A stretch of DNA of 57,587 bases from Darwinibacter acetoxidans_A (GCA_041936745.1 JBHGWS010000107.1:1-57587), one strand, 5' to 3'. Numbered from the stretch's first letter, positions 40,494 through 50,238 are shown. Translations and numbers: made by a program. The notes: generated by a model from the sequence alone, not told the origin.

Positions 40494-43220
40494 GTGAGCA
40501 AAACAAAGAAAAGAACCATACCAAACAGGCGGAGCCTTAAATCAGCCAAAAGAAACGCGCTCAATGAGCGTTACGCAGCCGTTGCGGGGCTTGCGCCCGC
40601 AGATGCGTTGGCTGTGTTAAACACTTCAATGGCCGGCTTAACAAAAGAGGAAGTAATTTCACAAAGGGAAATTTATGGCAGCAATGCGGTGACCAGCGGC
40701 AGGGAAGATTCGCTGATCAAAAAACTGATTAGTGCTTTTATTAATCCTTTTACCGTTATTTTGATCGCCTTGGCCGTAGTTTCTTTTTTCACCGATGTTC
40801 ATTTAGCTCCCATAGGCCAGAAAGATCCTACGACAGTGATTATCATCATAGTGCTCGTTTTAATCAGCGGGCTGCTGCAGTTCGTGCAAGAAGCCAGATC
40901 CGGTAATGCCGCGGCCAAGCTGCAGGAAATGATTAAAATTACTACCGCTGTGGAACGGGTCGGCTTGGGCGTGCGGGAAATTGATTTAGACGAAGTGGTG
41001 GTAGGCGACATCGTCCATTTAGCCGCAGGCGACATGGTCCCCGCCGATCTGCGCATTCTGCAGGCGAAAGACTTGTTTGTCAGCCAAAGCGCCCTCACCG
41101 GAGAGAGCGAACCTGTGGAAAAGTTGGGCACAGCCGATCCCGATTACGAAAACAGGTCGTTGACGGACACGCATAATCTGGCTTTTATGGGCACGAACGT
41201 GGTCAGCGGCACCGCAGTCGGGGTAGTTGTGACAACGGGTGATGATACGGTCTTTGGCGATATGGCGCAGGAGATTGGTGATATTGAAGTGCAGACCAGC
41301 TTTGAAAAAGGGGTTAATGCCGTTTCTTGGGTCTTAATCCGCTTTATGCTGGCGATGGTGCCCATCGTCCTTTTTATCAACGGCTTTACTAAGGGCAATT
41401 GGACAGAGGCACTTTTGTTTGCCATCTCCATTGCAGTCGGCTTGACACCGGAGATGCTGCCGACTATTGTTACGGCAAGCTTGGCTAAAGGTGCAGTCGC
41501 CATGTCGAAGAAAAAGACGATCATCAAGAACTTAAATTCGATTCAAAACCTCGGTTCCATCGATGTGCTCTGCACCGATAAAACGGGTACTTTAACTCAG
41601 GACAAGGTCGTCTTGGAATATTACTTAGATGTACACGGTGAACCGAGTGTGAGGGTTTTGCGGCACGGGTTTTTAAACAGCTATTTCCAAACAGGTTTAA
41701 AAAACCTCATCGATGTGGCTATCATTGAGCGGACTCGGCGCCAGGGCGAAGAAGAACCTTCTCTGCGGGGTTTAACCGAGTTTTATGAAAAGGTCGATGA
41801 AGTGCCCTTTGATTTTGAGCGCCGGCGCATGAGTGTTGTAGTGGAGGATAAAAACGGCAAAACTCAGATGGTGACCAAAGGTGCCGTCGAAGAGCTCCTT
41901 GCTATCTGTTCTCATGTGGAATATCGGGGGATGGTCGGGCATTTGACGGATGAAATAAAGGAGGATATTGCCAACACGGTGGGCCGCCTCAACGATCAAG
42001 GCATGCGGGTCATTGCCGTTGCGCAAAAGACAAATCCTTCACCCGTCGGCGAGTTTTCCGTTGCGGACGAAAACGAAATGGTTCTCATCGGTTATTTAGC
42101 CTTTTTGGATCCTCCCAAAGAAACGACCGCAGAGGCCATTCAAGGCCTGCAAGAATATGGCGTTGAAGTCAAAGTTTTAACCGGTGACAATGAGCGGGTC
42201 AGCCGAACCATCTGCGATCAGGTCGGCTTACCGGTGGAAAACCTGCTTTTAGGAACGGACGTGGATAACCTGGATGATGAAGAATTGTCCAGGGCCGTGG
42301 AAGAAACTACCGTGTTTGCCAAGCTTTCCCCGCAGCAGAAAGCCCGCGTGGTAACCTCCCTGAGGGAGAACGGCCATTCGGTGGGTTTTTTAGGCGACGG
42401 CATCAATGATGCCGCGGCTATGAGGGCCTCGGATGTGGGCATTTCCGTGAATAACGCCGTGGACATTGCCAAAGAATCGGCCGATGTAATTCTTTTGGAA
42501 AAGGATCTGAGGGTTTTAGGGGAAGGGATTATCGAAGGCCGCAAAACGTACGGGAATATGATCAAGTACATTAAGATGACGGCCAGTTCTAATTTCGGTA
42601 ACGTTTTCTCGGTTTTAATCGCCAGCGCCTTTTTGCCATTTTTGCCCATGGCCGCCATCCACTTAGTCCTTTTGAACTTAATCTATGACATTTCCTGCAT
42701 CAGCATCCCTTGGGATAATGTGGACGAAGAATTTTTACGGGAGCCGAGAAAATGGGATGCCTCTTCCATTGCCAGTTTCATGCTCTGGATCGGCCCCACC
42801 AGTTCGATTTTTGACGTGACCACTTTCGCCCTGATGTATTTTATCATCGCTCCTTCTTTGGTCGGGGGGAAATTGTACACTGAATTAACGGATCCGGCCC
42901 TGCAGGCCTATTTCGTGGCCGTTTTCCAAGCAGGTTGGTTTGTGGAGTCCATGTGGTCGCAGACTTTAGTCATCCACATGATCCGCACGCCCAAGGTGCC
43001 CTTTTTGCAGAGCCGGGCTTCGGCTCCCGTGTTTTTGTTAACCTTCGCGGGGATCATCCTCTTGACCATAATCCCGTTTACCGGTGTTGGGGCAGCTATC
43101 GGTTTGGCACCGCTTCCTCCCGTTTATTTCGCTTGGCTTGCCTTAACCGTTGTTTTATACATGGCTTTGGCCCAGTGGTTTAAAAACATCTATGTGCGCC
43201 GCTACGGCGAATTGCTCTAG
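40494..43220 (+). CDS. mgtA: Mg2+-importing P-type ATPase (MgtA/MgtB type)
   Basis: A 908-residue P3B-type ATPase. SQSALTGESEPVEK is the actuator TGES loop; LTPEMLPTIVTASLAKGA is the TM4 ion site; LCTDKTGTLTQDKV carries the phosphorylated Asp; GFLNSYFQTGLKNLIDVAI is the MgtA-specific N-domain stretch; VKVLTGDN and FLGDGINDAAAMRASDVG close the P domain. Ten membrane helices are visible. It imports Mg2+. GTG 40494 has AGGAGGGG five nt upstream. The M-box directly upstream means it is made under Mg2+ starvation. Confidence 0.95.
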   Translation: MSKTKKRTIPNRRSLKSAKRNALNERYAAVAGLAPADALAVLNTSMAGLTKEEVISQREIYGSNAVTSGREDSLIKKLISAFINPFTVILIALAVVSFFTDVHLAPIGQKDPTTVIIIIVLVLISGLLQFVQEARSGNAAAKLQEMIKITTAVERVGLGVREIDLDEVVVGDIVHLAAGDMVPADLRILQAKDLFVSQSALTGESEPVEKLGTADPDYENRSLTDTHNLAFMGTNVVSGTAVGVVVTTGDDTVFGDMAQEIGDIEVQTSFEKGVNAVSWVLIRFMLAMVPIVLFINGFTKGNWTEALLFAISIAVGLTPEMLPTIVTASLAKGAVAMSKKKTIIKNLNSIQNLGSIDVLCTDKTGTLTQDKVVLEYYLDVHGEPSVRVLRHGFLNSYFQTGLKNLIDVAIIERTRRQGEEEPSLRGLTEFYEKVDEVPFDFERRRMSVVVEDKNGKTQMVTKGAVEELLAICSHVEYRGMVGHLTDEIKEDIANTVGRLNDQGMRVIAVAQKTNPSPVGEFSVADENEMVLIGYLAFLDPPKETTAEAIQGLQEYGVEVKVLTGDNERVSRTICDQVGLPVENLLLGTDVDNLDDEELSRAVEETTVFAKLSPQQKARVVTSLRENGHSVGFLGDGINDAAAMRASDVGISVNNAVDIAKESADVILLEKDLRVLGEGIIEGRKTYGNMIKYIKMTASSNFGNVFSVLIASAFLPFLPMAAIHLVLLNLIYDISCISIPWDNVDEEFLREPRKWDASSIASFMLWIGPTSSIFDVTTFALMYFIIAPSLVGGKLYTELTDPALQAYFVAVFQAGWFVESMWSQTLVIHMIRTPKVPFLQSRASAPVFLLTFAGIILLTIIPFTGVGAAIGLAPLPPVYFAWLALTVVLYMALAQWFKNIYVRRYGELL

Positions 43221-43282
43221 TAAAAAAAGGGATTTGGGCCAGGGATGTGAAATATTAAAGGAGTATTGAAAGGAAGTGATAG

Positions 43283-44335
43283 GTGTTGTCCGTTACTTTT
43301 AGCGGTAAAGAAATACTGCAGATAATCAACGAGTTGGTTTCCATCCCCAGCCCCTCAGGTTTCACTGACGTAATTATAAAACACATTGCCGATTATTTAG
43401 AAGAGATTGGCATTACCGGCACCTTTAATCAAAAAGGGGCTTTTATCGCCACCGTCCCCGGAAAGAACAATGAAAAGCACCGCCTGCTCACAGCCCACGT
43501 TGACACGTTGGGCGCCATGGTTAAGGAAATTAAGCAGGACGGGCGCTTAAGCCTCAGTAAGATCGGCGGTTACCTCTGGGAACACGTGGAAGGGGAATAC
43601 TGCGAGATTTTCACCTCAGCGGGGGTAACCTACAGCGGCACCATTTTAATGCACGAGACCTCCGTCCATGTTTACCGGGAGGAAGGCAAAGGCGAACGGG
43701 ACGACAAAAACATGGAAGTGCGTTTGGATGAAAAAGTTTTGAACGCAGAAGAGGTGCTTGAATTGGGCATCAATGTAGGGGACTTTGTGGCCTTTGATCC
43801 CCGCCTGCAGATGCTCCCCAGCGGCTTCATTAAATCCAGGCACCTTGATGATAAAGCGGGCGTGGCGATTTTGCTCTATCTGCTGCAGGAAATCCGGGAA
43901 CACAAAATCACTCTGCCTTACACCACCCACTTTCTGTTTTCTAATTACGAAGAAATCGGCTACGGGGGCAACTCCAACATACCGCCGGAAGTCGTGGAAT
44001 ACATCGCGGTGGATATGGGTGCCATTGGCGATGGCCAGGCAAGTGATGAGTTCAGTGTTTCAATCTGTGCCAAGGACTCCTCCGGCCCTTATAATCTGCG
44101 CTTAAGAAAGCATTTAGTCGCTTTAGCCGAAAAAAACGGTATTGCTTACCGCCAGGACATCTACCCTTATTACGGCTCTGATGCCAGCGGTGCTTTGCGG
44201 GCGGGCCACGATATCGTCCACGGCCTTTTGGGCCCGGGCATAGATGCTTCCCATGCTTTTGAGCGCACCCACGTGGACTCCCTTATCAATACCGCGAAAT
44301 TGGTTCATTATTACCTTTTGTCCGATCTCTGTTAA
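43283..44335 (+). CDS. M42 family aminopeptidase
   Basis: A 350-residue co-catalytic metallopeptidase of the PepA/FrvX (M42) family. Metal and catalytic motifs in order: LLTAHVDTLGAMV (His and Asp), SRHLDDKAGVAILL (bridging Asp), SNYEEIGYGG (catalytic Glu-Glu), YIAVDMGAIG, and HAFERTHVDS (last His) near the C terminus. It forms tetrahedral dodecamers in relatives and trims peptides in the cytosol. GTG 43283 has AAGGAAGTG upstream. It ends before a bidirectional terminator. Confidence 0.9.
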   Translation: MLSVTFSGKEILQIINELVSIPSPSGFTDVIIKHIADYLEEIGITGTFNQKGAFIATVPGKNNEKHRLLTAHVDTLGAMVKEIKQDGRLSLSKIGGYLWEHVEGEYCEIFTSAGVTYSGTILMHETSVHVYREEGKGERDDKNMEVRLDEKVLNAEEVLELGINVGDFVAFDPRLQMLPSGFIKSRHLDDKAGVAILLYLLQEIREHKITLPYTTHFLFSNYEEIGYGGNSNIPPEVVEYIAVDMGAIGDGQASDEFSVSICAKDSSGPYNLRLRKHLVALAEKNGIAYRQDIYPYYGSDASGALRAGHDIVHGLLGPGIDASHAFERTHVDSLINTAKLVHYYLLSDLC

Positions 44336-44336
44336 A

Positions 44337-44360
44337 AAAAGGGGTGCCCGCACCCCTTTT
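44337..44360. terminator. Bidirectional terminator
   Basis: AAAAGGGGTGC / GCACCCCTTTT stem with a CC loop. It lies between the converging M42 peptidase and 5'-nucleotidase genes and overlaps the stop of the latter. Confidence 0.88.
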
Positions 44361-45675
44361 AATATGAAGCTGCTGGCGGCAGGTCCTGCTTAAGGACGTT
44401 TTTTAAAAGGTAGTCTGTTAAAATATCCCGCACGAGTTTACCGGAACCGCCGGCTTTGTCCTTTAAGGCCAGGCCGTAAGCAGAGCCGCCTTGGGCTAAA
44501 AAGTCGCTTGTGGCAAGCAAATAGGTTTTAGCGGGATCGATGAAAGCGGGCCCCCGGAAAAAGTCATGTTGCCGGCGGCTTTTTATTTCCCCAATTAAAG
44601 CAAGGCGCTCCCCGGAAATTTCTCCTACTACCAGCCGGTTGCCGAAAGGTTCGCTTAAGAAAATATCTTCAGCGGTGACGGGGCCCGCTTTTAAGCCGCC
44701 TCGAATGCCGCCGCCGTTATAGAGCACCGCATCGGCACCGCTCCACTCGGCGAGGGCTTCGGCAATGAAAGTGCCCACTTCTTTTTTTGTGTAATCGCGC
44801 CCCGCCCAACCCAGCACATTTTCCATTTCTTTCTCCAAAGATTGGGCGTAGCGGTCGTAAATTGCCTGGATATCTTCTTTGGGGGCCACATCGGCCAGAG
44901 GCAAAAGTTTGCTCAGCACCGGTTTACCTGCCTGCAGGGGAATAGTAATTTTACCCAAAAATTTGGCGTCGGCACCCGCTTGTGCTATCAGGCAGCCGTT
45001 GATGATGAGTGGTTCTTTTAGTGGGATATGGGAATGGCCGCCGATTACGGCGGTTATTTTTTCGCCGAATTTCGCCGCTAAAAGCTTATCTTCCGCCAGG
45101 CCCAAATGGGATATAACTAAGCAGAGATCATAATTTCCTTGTTGGTCATCTAAAACAGCCGCCAGTGCTTGGGCCGGATTTTTAAATTCAAGCCCCGCCA
45201 CATTTTCGGCCAGAGTGGCAGTTGAAGTTTTCGTTGTGGTCAGGCCGACGAGGAGAATGCGGCGGCCGGCAATTTTTTTCAGCAAAAAAGGCGGCATCAA
45301 GTGTGTGCCGTCTTTTAAAAAAATGTTTGCGGCCAGCCAAGGCAGGCCTTTTCTAAAAGATTCTTCAAGTATTTTCCTGCCATAATCGAAGTCGTGGTTG
45401 CCCACGGCCAGGGCATCGTAATTTAAGGCCAGCACCGCTTCTATTTCGGCGCGGCCTTGGTAAAATTGAGAAACGGGGGTGCCGGAAAACAGGTCACCGG
45501 CATCGACTAAAAGAACGTGGCGGTGACGGGCCCTAATTTTATCGATTTCCGCGGCCAGCGGGCCTAAAGGTTGGCCGTGCAGATCGTTGGTATGCAGTAC
45601 GATTAGTTCCCGGGAGGCAGCCGGTAAAACTACTAAAAGAAGGGCCAGCAAAACGAGGGTTAATTTTTTACGCAT
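44359..45675 (-). CDS. Secreted 5'-nucleotidase / UshA-like metallophosphoesterase
   Basis: A 438-residue two-domain enzyme with an N-terminal signal peptide (KKLTLVLLALLLVVLPAAS) and no lipobox or LPXTG. The dimetal phosphoesterase domain has VLHTNDLHGQ, LVDAGDLFSG, AVGNHDFDYG, LVISHLGLAED and IGGHSHIPL. The C-terminal nucleotide-binding domain starts near residue 285 (GRDYTKKEVGTF; LYNGGGIRGGL; LSEPFGNRLV). It likely dephosphorylates nucleotides outside the cell. ATG has GAGAGGAAAG upstream. It is transcribed away from glycogen phosphorylase. Confidence 0.9.
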   Translation of the reverse strand: MRKKLTLVLLALLLVVLPAASRELIVLHTNDLHGQPLGPLAAEIDKIRARHRHVLLVDAGDLFSGTPVSQFYQGRAEIEAVLALNYDALAVGNHDFDYGRKILEESFRKGLPWLAANIFLKDGTHLMPPFLLKKIAGRRILLVGLTTTKTSTATLAENVAGLEFKNPAQALAAVLDDQQGNYDLCLVISHLGLAEDKLLAAKFGEKITAVIGGHSHIPLKEPLIINGCLIAQAGADAKFLGKITIPLQAGKPVLSKLLPLADVAPKEDIQAIYDRYAQSLEKEMENVLGWAGRDYTKKEVGTFIAEALAEWSGADAVLYNGGGIRGGLKAGPVTAEDIFLSEPFGNRLVVGEISGERLALIGEIKSRRQHDFFRGPAFIDPAKTYLLATSDFLAQGGSAYGLALKDKAGGSGKLVRDILTDYLLKNVLKQDLPPAASY

Positions 45676-45911
45676 TTATCTTTCCTCTCTAAGGCACGCC
45701 GGGTGCCTGCCACCCCCTTTTAGGTTTTTCCAGGCGGCGGGCAAAACACCTGCTGGGATGCTGGGTTTTTCCTGCTGCCGCCGCATCTTTCTCTTTTTCA
45801 TATTCACTTCAATTTAGGGGTATCCTGTGTAAAGCGGGAGGATTTTGGCTTGAGCGGGGTTTAAAGCAGCGGAAAATCCCCGGAAATGCAGAAAACAAGG
45901 AGAGATAAACA

Positions 45912-47570
45912 ATGACGGTAATTCCCCAACCTAAAGTTGCCTTCTTTTGTATGGAATACGGTATGGATGAGAATTTCCCTATCTATTCCGGCGGTTTAGG
46001 GGTGCTAGCGGGAGATATTTTAAAAACCGCAAAGGATTTGGAAATGCCCTTTATCGGCATCGGCATTTTGTGGCACGAAGGTTATTCTGACCAGTTTTTG
46101 GACCAGGACGGCTATCCCCATCACTGCCGGCAGACTTATGATCGGGAGCATTTAGAAGATGCGGGCTTTACCGTGAGCCTTTGGATTCGGGGCGAAGAAG
46201 TGGTCTGCAAGGTTTGGCGGACCGAAGCTTTCGGCAACGCCCCCTTATATTTATTAGATACGGATATTCCCGGCACGCCTCACGGTTGGATCACCCGCCG
46301 GCTTTACGCGGGGAGCGACGAAGAGCGGGTGGCTGCTGAAATGGTCTTAGGCATCGGCGGCATCCGCTTAATCCGCCGTTTAGGATTTGAACCGGACGTT
46401 TTCCACTTAAACGAAGGGCATGCAGTCTTCGCCGGCTTAGAACTGATCCGGGAGAAAATGTCCCAGGGCAGGGATTTTCACCATGCTTGGGAAGAAACAC
46501 GCCAGCAGATTGTCTTTACCACTCATACACCCGTGATGGCGGGCAATGAAGAGCACGACCACGGGCTGCTCAGCTATATGGGTGCCTGGGCCGGCTTGGA
46601 ATACGACCAGGTGGCGGAAATCGGCGGGTCGCCTTTTAACATGACTGTGGCGGGGCTGCGTTTAAGTACCATTGCCAATGGGGTCTCAAAGCTGCACGGT
46701 ATGACCGCCCGCTCCATGTGGCGGGGCAACCCCGGTACCGCCCCGATCATCAGCATTACCAACGGGGTCCATGTGGGCACCTGGCAGAGTTCGCAAATGA
46801 AGCAGACTTACGAAGTGCAGGGCAATTTGTGGAAAACACACCTTCAGCTGAAGAAAAAGCTTTTAGAAGTGATCGAAACGCGCACGGGGGTCAAGTTTGA
46901 TCTCGATGCCTTAACTATCGGTTTTGCCCGCCGGGCCGTAGCTTATAAGCGGAGCGGCTTGATTTTCCAAAGGCCCCACGTAATTGAACCGTTATTAAAA
47001 GACCGCACTATTCAGCTGGTCTTTTCAGGTAAAGCGCACCCGGAAGACGACTGGGGCAAGAAAATTGTGGCTAATATCGCCGAGATGTCTTACCGCTTTC
47101 CCGACAGTATCGTGTTTTTGGAAAACTACAACATGGAATTGGGCCGCATTTTAACGAGCGGCTGCGATGTGTGGTTGAATACGCCTCAGCGGCCTTTGGA
47201 GGCTTCCGCAACTTCCGGCATGAAAGCTGCACTCAACGGCGTCTTAAACTTAAGTGTGCTCGATGGCTGGTGGCCCGAGGGCTGCCTCCAGGGTGTGACG
47301 GGCTGGCAGTTTGGCGGCGGCTATGAGGGGCCGGAACAGACAATGGTCGATGCTGTCTCCCTCTATGAAGTGCTGTTGGGCGATGTCATCCCCACTTACT
47401 ACGAAGACCGCAAGCGCTGGCAGGAAATGATGCGGGCCAGCATTTCCATGGCGGCACACCGTTTCTCGGCCAAGCGCATGCTGACCGAGTATTACAATCT
47501 GATGTACCAGCCTTCAACGACGCTGCGTAAAATTAAACACGATGTGATGAATGCGATGGCCGTTCATTAA
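45912..47570 (+). CDS. glgP: Alpha-glucan (glycogen) phosphorylase, short form
   Basis: A 552-residue GT35 phosphorylase of the short class, well below the roughly 800 residues of classical GlgP. KVAFFCMEYGMDENFPIYSG and GGLGVLAGDILKTAKDL start the protein; HLNEGHAVFAGLE, FTTHTPVMAGNEEHD and VHVGTW follow. The PLP and phosphate region is NTPQRPLEASATSGMKAALN, then GVLNLSVLDGWWPEG. It releases glucose 1-phosphate from alpha-1,4-glucans. AAGGAG precedes ATG. No other glycogen gene is adjacent. Confidence 0.92.
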   Translation: MTVIPQPKVAFFCMEYGMDENFPIYSGGLGVLAGDILKTAKDLEMPFIGIGILWHEGYSDQFLDQDGYPHHCRQTYDREHLEDAGFTVSLWIRGEEVVCKVWRTEAFGNAPLYLLDTDIPGTPHGWITRRLYAGSDEERVAAEMVLGIGGIRLIRRLGFEPDVFHLNEGHAVFAGLELIREKMSQGRDFHHAWEETRQQIVFTTHTPVMAGNEEHDHGLLSYMGAWAGLEYDQVAEIGGSPFNMTVAGLRLSTIANGVSKLHGMTARSMWRGNPGTAPIISITNGVHVGTWQSSQMKQTYEVQGNLWKTHLQLKKKLLEVIETRTGVKFDLDALTIGFARRAVAYKRSGLIFQRPHVIEPLLKDRTIQLVFSGKAHPEDDWGKKIVANIAEMSYRFPDSIVFLENYNMELGRILTSGCDVWLNTPQRPLEASATSGMKAALNGVLNLSVLDGWWPEGCLQGVTGWQFGGGYEGPEQTMVDAVSLYEVLLGDVIPTYYEDRKRWQEMMRASISMAAHRFSAKRMLTEYYNLMYQPSTTLRKIKHDVMNAMAVH

Positions 47571-47574
47571 AAAA

Positions 47575-47597
47575 GCGCCGGCATATGCTGGCGCTTA
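47575..47597 (+). terminator. Terminator of glgP (weak T-run)
   Basis: GCGCCGGCAT / ATGCTGGCGC form a near-perfect stem (one G-T pair), followed by only TT. Confidence 0.55.
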
Positions 47598-47644
47598 TCC
47601 CTGCCTTAGAGTATAATAGGGGGCAGAGGAGGGCGGCAGAAAAA

Positions 47645-48118
47645 ATGGATTATGCACTTTTGAATAAGCAGTTGGCGGCTCTTTTGGCGGGCGAGGCAAA
47701 TTGGCTGGCTAATTTAGCCAACACCTCTGCACTGCTCTTTGCCGAGCTGGCAGACATTAATTGGGTCGGCTTTTATCTTTATCGGGACGGCGAATTGGTG
47801 TTAGGCCCCTTCCAGGGCAAACCAGCCTGTGTGCGCATTGCCATTGGTCAGGGAGTCTGCGGCACCACCGCCGAAAAAAGGACAGCAACAATCGTAGCTG
47901 ATGTGGCAAAGTTTCCCGGCCACATTACCTGTGACCCCGCTTCCCGCTCGGAATTAGTTATACCGCTTATAAAAAACGGCACATTACTGGGAGTCCTGGA
48001 TGTTGACAGCCCTATTTTAGACAGATTCGATGAAGAAGACTGCCAAGGCCTGAGCCGGATTGTGGAAACTTTACTGGCAGGCTGCGATTTTTCCCAGTCA
48101 GCCTTGGGTAATGGTTAA
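47645..48118 (+). CDS. msrC: Free methionine-(R)-sulfoxide reductase (GAF domain)
   Basis: A 157-residue GAF protein of the fRMsr family. DINWVGFYLY, then LVLGPFQGKPACVRIAIGQG, VCGTTAEKR and FPGHITCDPASRSELVIPL carry the three conserved cysteines (in ACV, GVCG, ITCD) used to reduce free Met-R-sulfoxide with thioredoxin. VLDVDSPILDRF is the last strand. A TATAAT (47612-47617) lies 28 nt before ATG 47645, which excludes the longer open frame from 47585. It overlaps the converging ppx gene by 21 nt. Confidence 0.93.
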   Translation: MDYALLNKQLAALLAGEANWLANLANTSALLFAELADINWVGFYLYRDGELVLGPFQGKPACVRIAIGQGVCGTTAEKRTATIVADVAKFPGHITCDPASRSELVIPLIKNGTLLGVLDVDSPILDRFDEEDCQGLSRIVETLLAGCDFSQSALGNG

Positions 48119-49603
48119 TTTGGTGCCGTATTCCTTAAAAAATGCAGCGGCTCGGCGGGCTGCGTCTTTCGTTTCTAAGTCAGCTTTCGCCGCGCCTAAG
48201 ACATAAATCTCACAAATCTCCGGCGTGAGCCTGCTCTGCACGTGGGTCACCATGCCGTCGCGGGAGCGATCGAGGCTGTGGGCAATCTGTAAAAGCGGTG
48301 CCAGCTTTTTGATGATTTCCGCATCACCCGCCCGGAGCGAGCCTTGGCTGATGTGTTTTTCAAGCCCCGCTAAAAACAGCTGTTCGTGCGAGGCCGCCAG
48401 AAAGGCTATTAAGACTCTTTCCCTGTGTGTCAGGCCGCGCAGGGGTGAGTTAATGATCGTGTACATGGTGTGTTTTTCCAAACTCTCCACGCTGATAACC
48501 ACGCCCAATTCGTGTAAAAGGCCTGCGATCAAGAGAAGGCGCCTCTCGAAACTTCCCAGTTTGTGCAGTTCCTGCAGCTGATCAAAGAGCGTTACCGCCA
48601 GGTTGGACACTTTTCTCAGATGATTTTCATCTAAGTCATGGTAATCGATGAGGTTTTTGGTATGATGAGTGAGCACATTGAAAACTATGGGGTCCCTGGG
48701 ATAGATATGTTTAAAGAAAAGTCCGTCTCTGATACTGCTGGTAGCAACGGTAAGCTCGCTGCTGCCCGTAATTTCTAAAAGTTTGTGGATCAAGGCAACG
48801 CCGGCCACGCTGATATCGGCCCGTGCTTTTTCCAAACCGGGGACGCTGCGCCGTTCTTGCAGGCTCATGCCCTGCAGCATCTCGTAGATTTTGCCCACTT
48901 CTTCTGCGGGGATTACAATGCCGTCGGTAATGTCGGGCAAATAATTTGCATGCTCCCTGTAGACTCTGGCCAGAGAGCGGAAAGTGCCGCCCACGCCGAC
49001 AATTGCCTTTTCATCATTCAACCAGGAGACTTTGGCGAAATTTTCTGCCAAAAAATCCTCCAAAGCCGCAAGATCGGCCGGTGCGGGGAGATCCCCCAGG
49101 TTAAAGCGCTCCATTAAAGAGACTGCACCGAAGTCGAAAACGTGGGACTGGAGATTCAGGCGTTTTTCAAAGCGGACCAGTTTTAAAGAGCCGCCGCCTA
49201 AATCGCACATGACGCCATCCTGCCGCCAGTTGGTGTTTACCAAGCCCACGTAGCCCAAAAAAGCCTCTTCTTCACCTGTCAGCACCCTAACTTTCAGCCC
49301 GGTTTCCCGGCGGATCCTTTGAATGATGCTGCTGCGGTTAGGGGCGTTTCTGATGGCGGCAGTGGCCACGGCGATAATATGGTTGACCTTTCTTGATTTG
49401 CATAATTTGACAAACAGGGAGATAATGTCCAGGGCATAAGCAACCGTTTCCTCTTTGATGGTGCCATCGGTATGCACTTCACTGCCCAGGCGGACGGTTT
49501 CTTTTAGATTTTCAATCTGGTGATGCGCTTTATTTTCTTTAATATCGATAATCAACAATCTGATTGAGTTGGAACCAATATCTATAATGCCAATACGCTC
49601 CAT
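48098..49603 (-). CDS. ppx: Ppx/GppA exopolyphosphatase/guanosine pentaphosphatase
   Basis: A 501-residue protein with an ASKHA-fold phosphatase half and an HD-like C-terminal half. IGIIDIGSNSIRLLI is phosphate loop 1 at the N terminus, LTGEEEAFLGYVG and VMCDLGGGSLKLV are the conserved central motifs, and VGVGGTFRSLARV is the adenosine motif. LLIAGLLHELGVVIS is the HD-like stretch. It cleaves polyphosphate or pppGpp; the two cannot be separated by sequence. ATG 49603 has GGAGGT six nt upstream. Confidence 0.92.
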   Translation of the reverse strand: MERIGIIDIGSNSIRLLIIDIKENKAHHQIENLKETVRLGSEVHTDGTIKEETVAYALDIISLFVKLCKSRKVNHIIAVATAAIRNAPNRSSIIQRIRRETGLKVRVLTGEEEAFLGYVGLVNTNWRQDGVMCDLGGGSLKLVRFEKRLNLQSHVFDFGAVSLMERFNLGDLPAPADLAALEDFLAENFAKVSWLNDEKAIVGVGGTFRSLARVYREHANYLPDITDGIVIPAEEVGKIYEMLQGMSLQERRSVPGLEKARADISVAGVALIHKLLEITGSSELTVATSSIRDGLFFKHIYPRDPIVFNVLTHHTKNLIDYHDLDENHLRKVSNLAVTLFDQLQELHKLGSFERRLLLIAGLLHELGVVISVESLEKHTMYTIINSPLRGLTHRERVLIAFLAASHEQLFLAGLEKHISQGSLRAGDAEIIKKLAPLLQIAHSLDRSRDGMVTHVQSRLTPEICEIYVLGAAKADLETKDAARRAAAFFKEYGTKLTITQG

Positions 49604-49689
49604 TTGCCGACCTCCAATTCTTAGGTTAACCATATTGTAACAAAAATCAGCCTTAAGTTCCAAGTAAAAGGGTGAAAGATGTGAAATTC

Positions 49690-49718
49690 TTGACAGCTTT
49701 CACCAGGCTAAGTATAAT
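49690..49718 (+). promoter_or_regulatory. Consensus sigma-A promoter of the Rrf2 gene
   Basis: TTGACA (49690-49695), 17-nt spacer, TATAAT (49713-49718). Perfect consensus. Its position shows that translation must start after about 49725. Confidence 0.9.
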
Positions 49719-49758
49719 TTCAGTAGGGAAAGCGCGGCACACAAGCGAGGTGAGGCAG

Positions 49759-50163
49759 CTGGAAGTTACTAGAAAAACGGAATATGCAATCAGTGCTTTA
49801 ATTGAATTAGCGAAGCATCCCGGCAAATATGTTTCTTCAAAGACAATTGCTGAGAAGCAGGACATCCCGAAAAACTTTTTACCGCAGATTATTGCCCTGT
49901 TAGGTTCCCATGGTTGGGTTGCGGGGCTGCGCGGGCCCGGCGGCGGTGTCCGCTTGGAAGCGGACCCGGCGACGATTGCAGTGAAAGATGTTATCGAATT
50001 GATTGAGGGAGAAATTGCCGTTGCGAGGTGCCTTTCCGATAAAGTAGTCTGTTCCAAGGAGGGCGAATGCCCCCTGCAGCCGGTATGGCGGGAAGCTCAA
50101 ACAGCCTTTTTAACCGTTCTGCAGAGGTTTACCATTGCTGATTTAGTTGAAAACACCCCCTAA
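49759..50163 (+). CDS. Rrf2-family transcriptional regulator
   Basis: A 134-residue winged-helix regulator. VTRKTEYAISALIELAKHPG is the usual N terminus; KTIAEKQDIPKNFLPQIIAL is the recognition region; AGLRGPGGGVRL is the wing. Three cysteines (CLSDKVVCSKEGEC) near residue 95 match the [Fe-S] ligand positions of IscR-like members, so it may sense iron-sulfur status or redox. The family N terminus aligns with CTG 49759, which follows GAGGTGAGG; GTG 49750 is the alternative and would overlap that site. Targets unknown. Confidence 0.83.
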   Translation: MEVTRKTEYAISALIELAKHPGKYVSSKTIAEKQDIPKNFLPQIIALLGSHGWVAGLRGPGGGVRLEADPATIAVKDVIELIEGEIAVARCLSDKVVCSKEGECPLQPVWREAQTAFLTVLQRFTIADLVENTP

Positions 50164-50238
50164 AAAGGAAAGCTGGGCAGGAAATATATGTCGGGGGTGG
50201 AATGATCTATGTCAGTGAATATCAAAGGAGTGTCCAGC

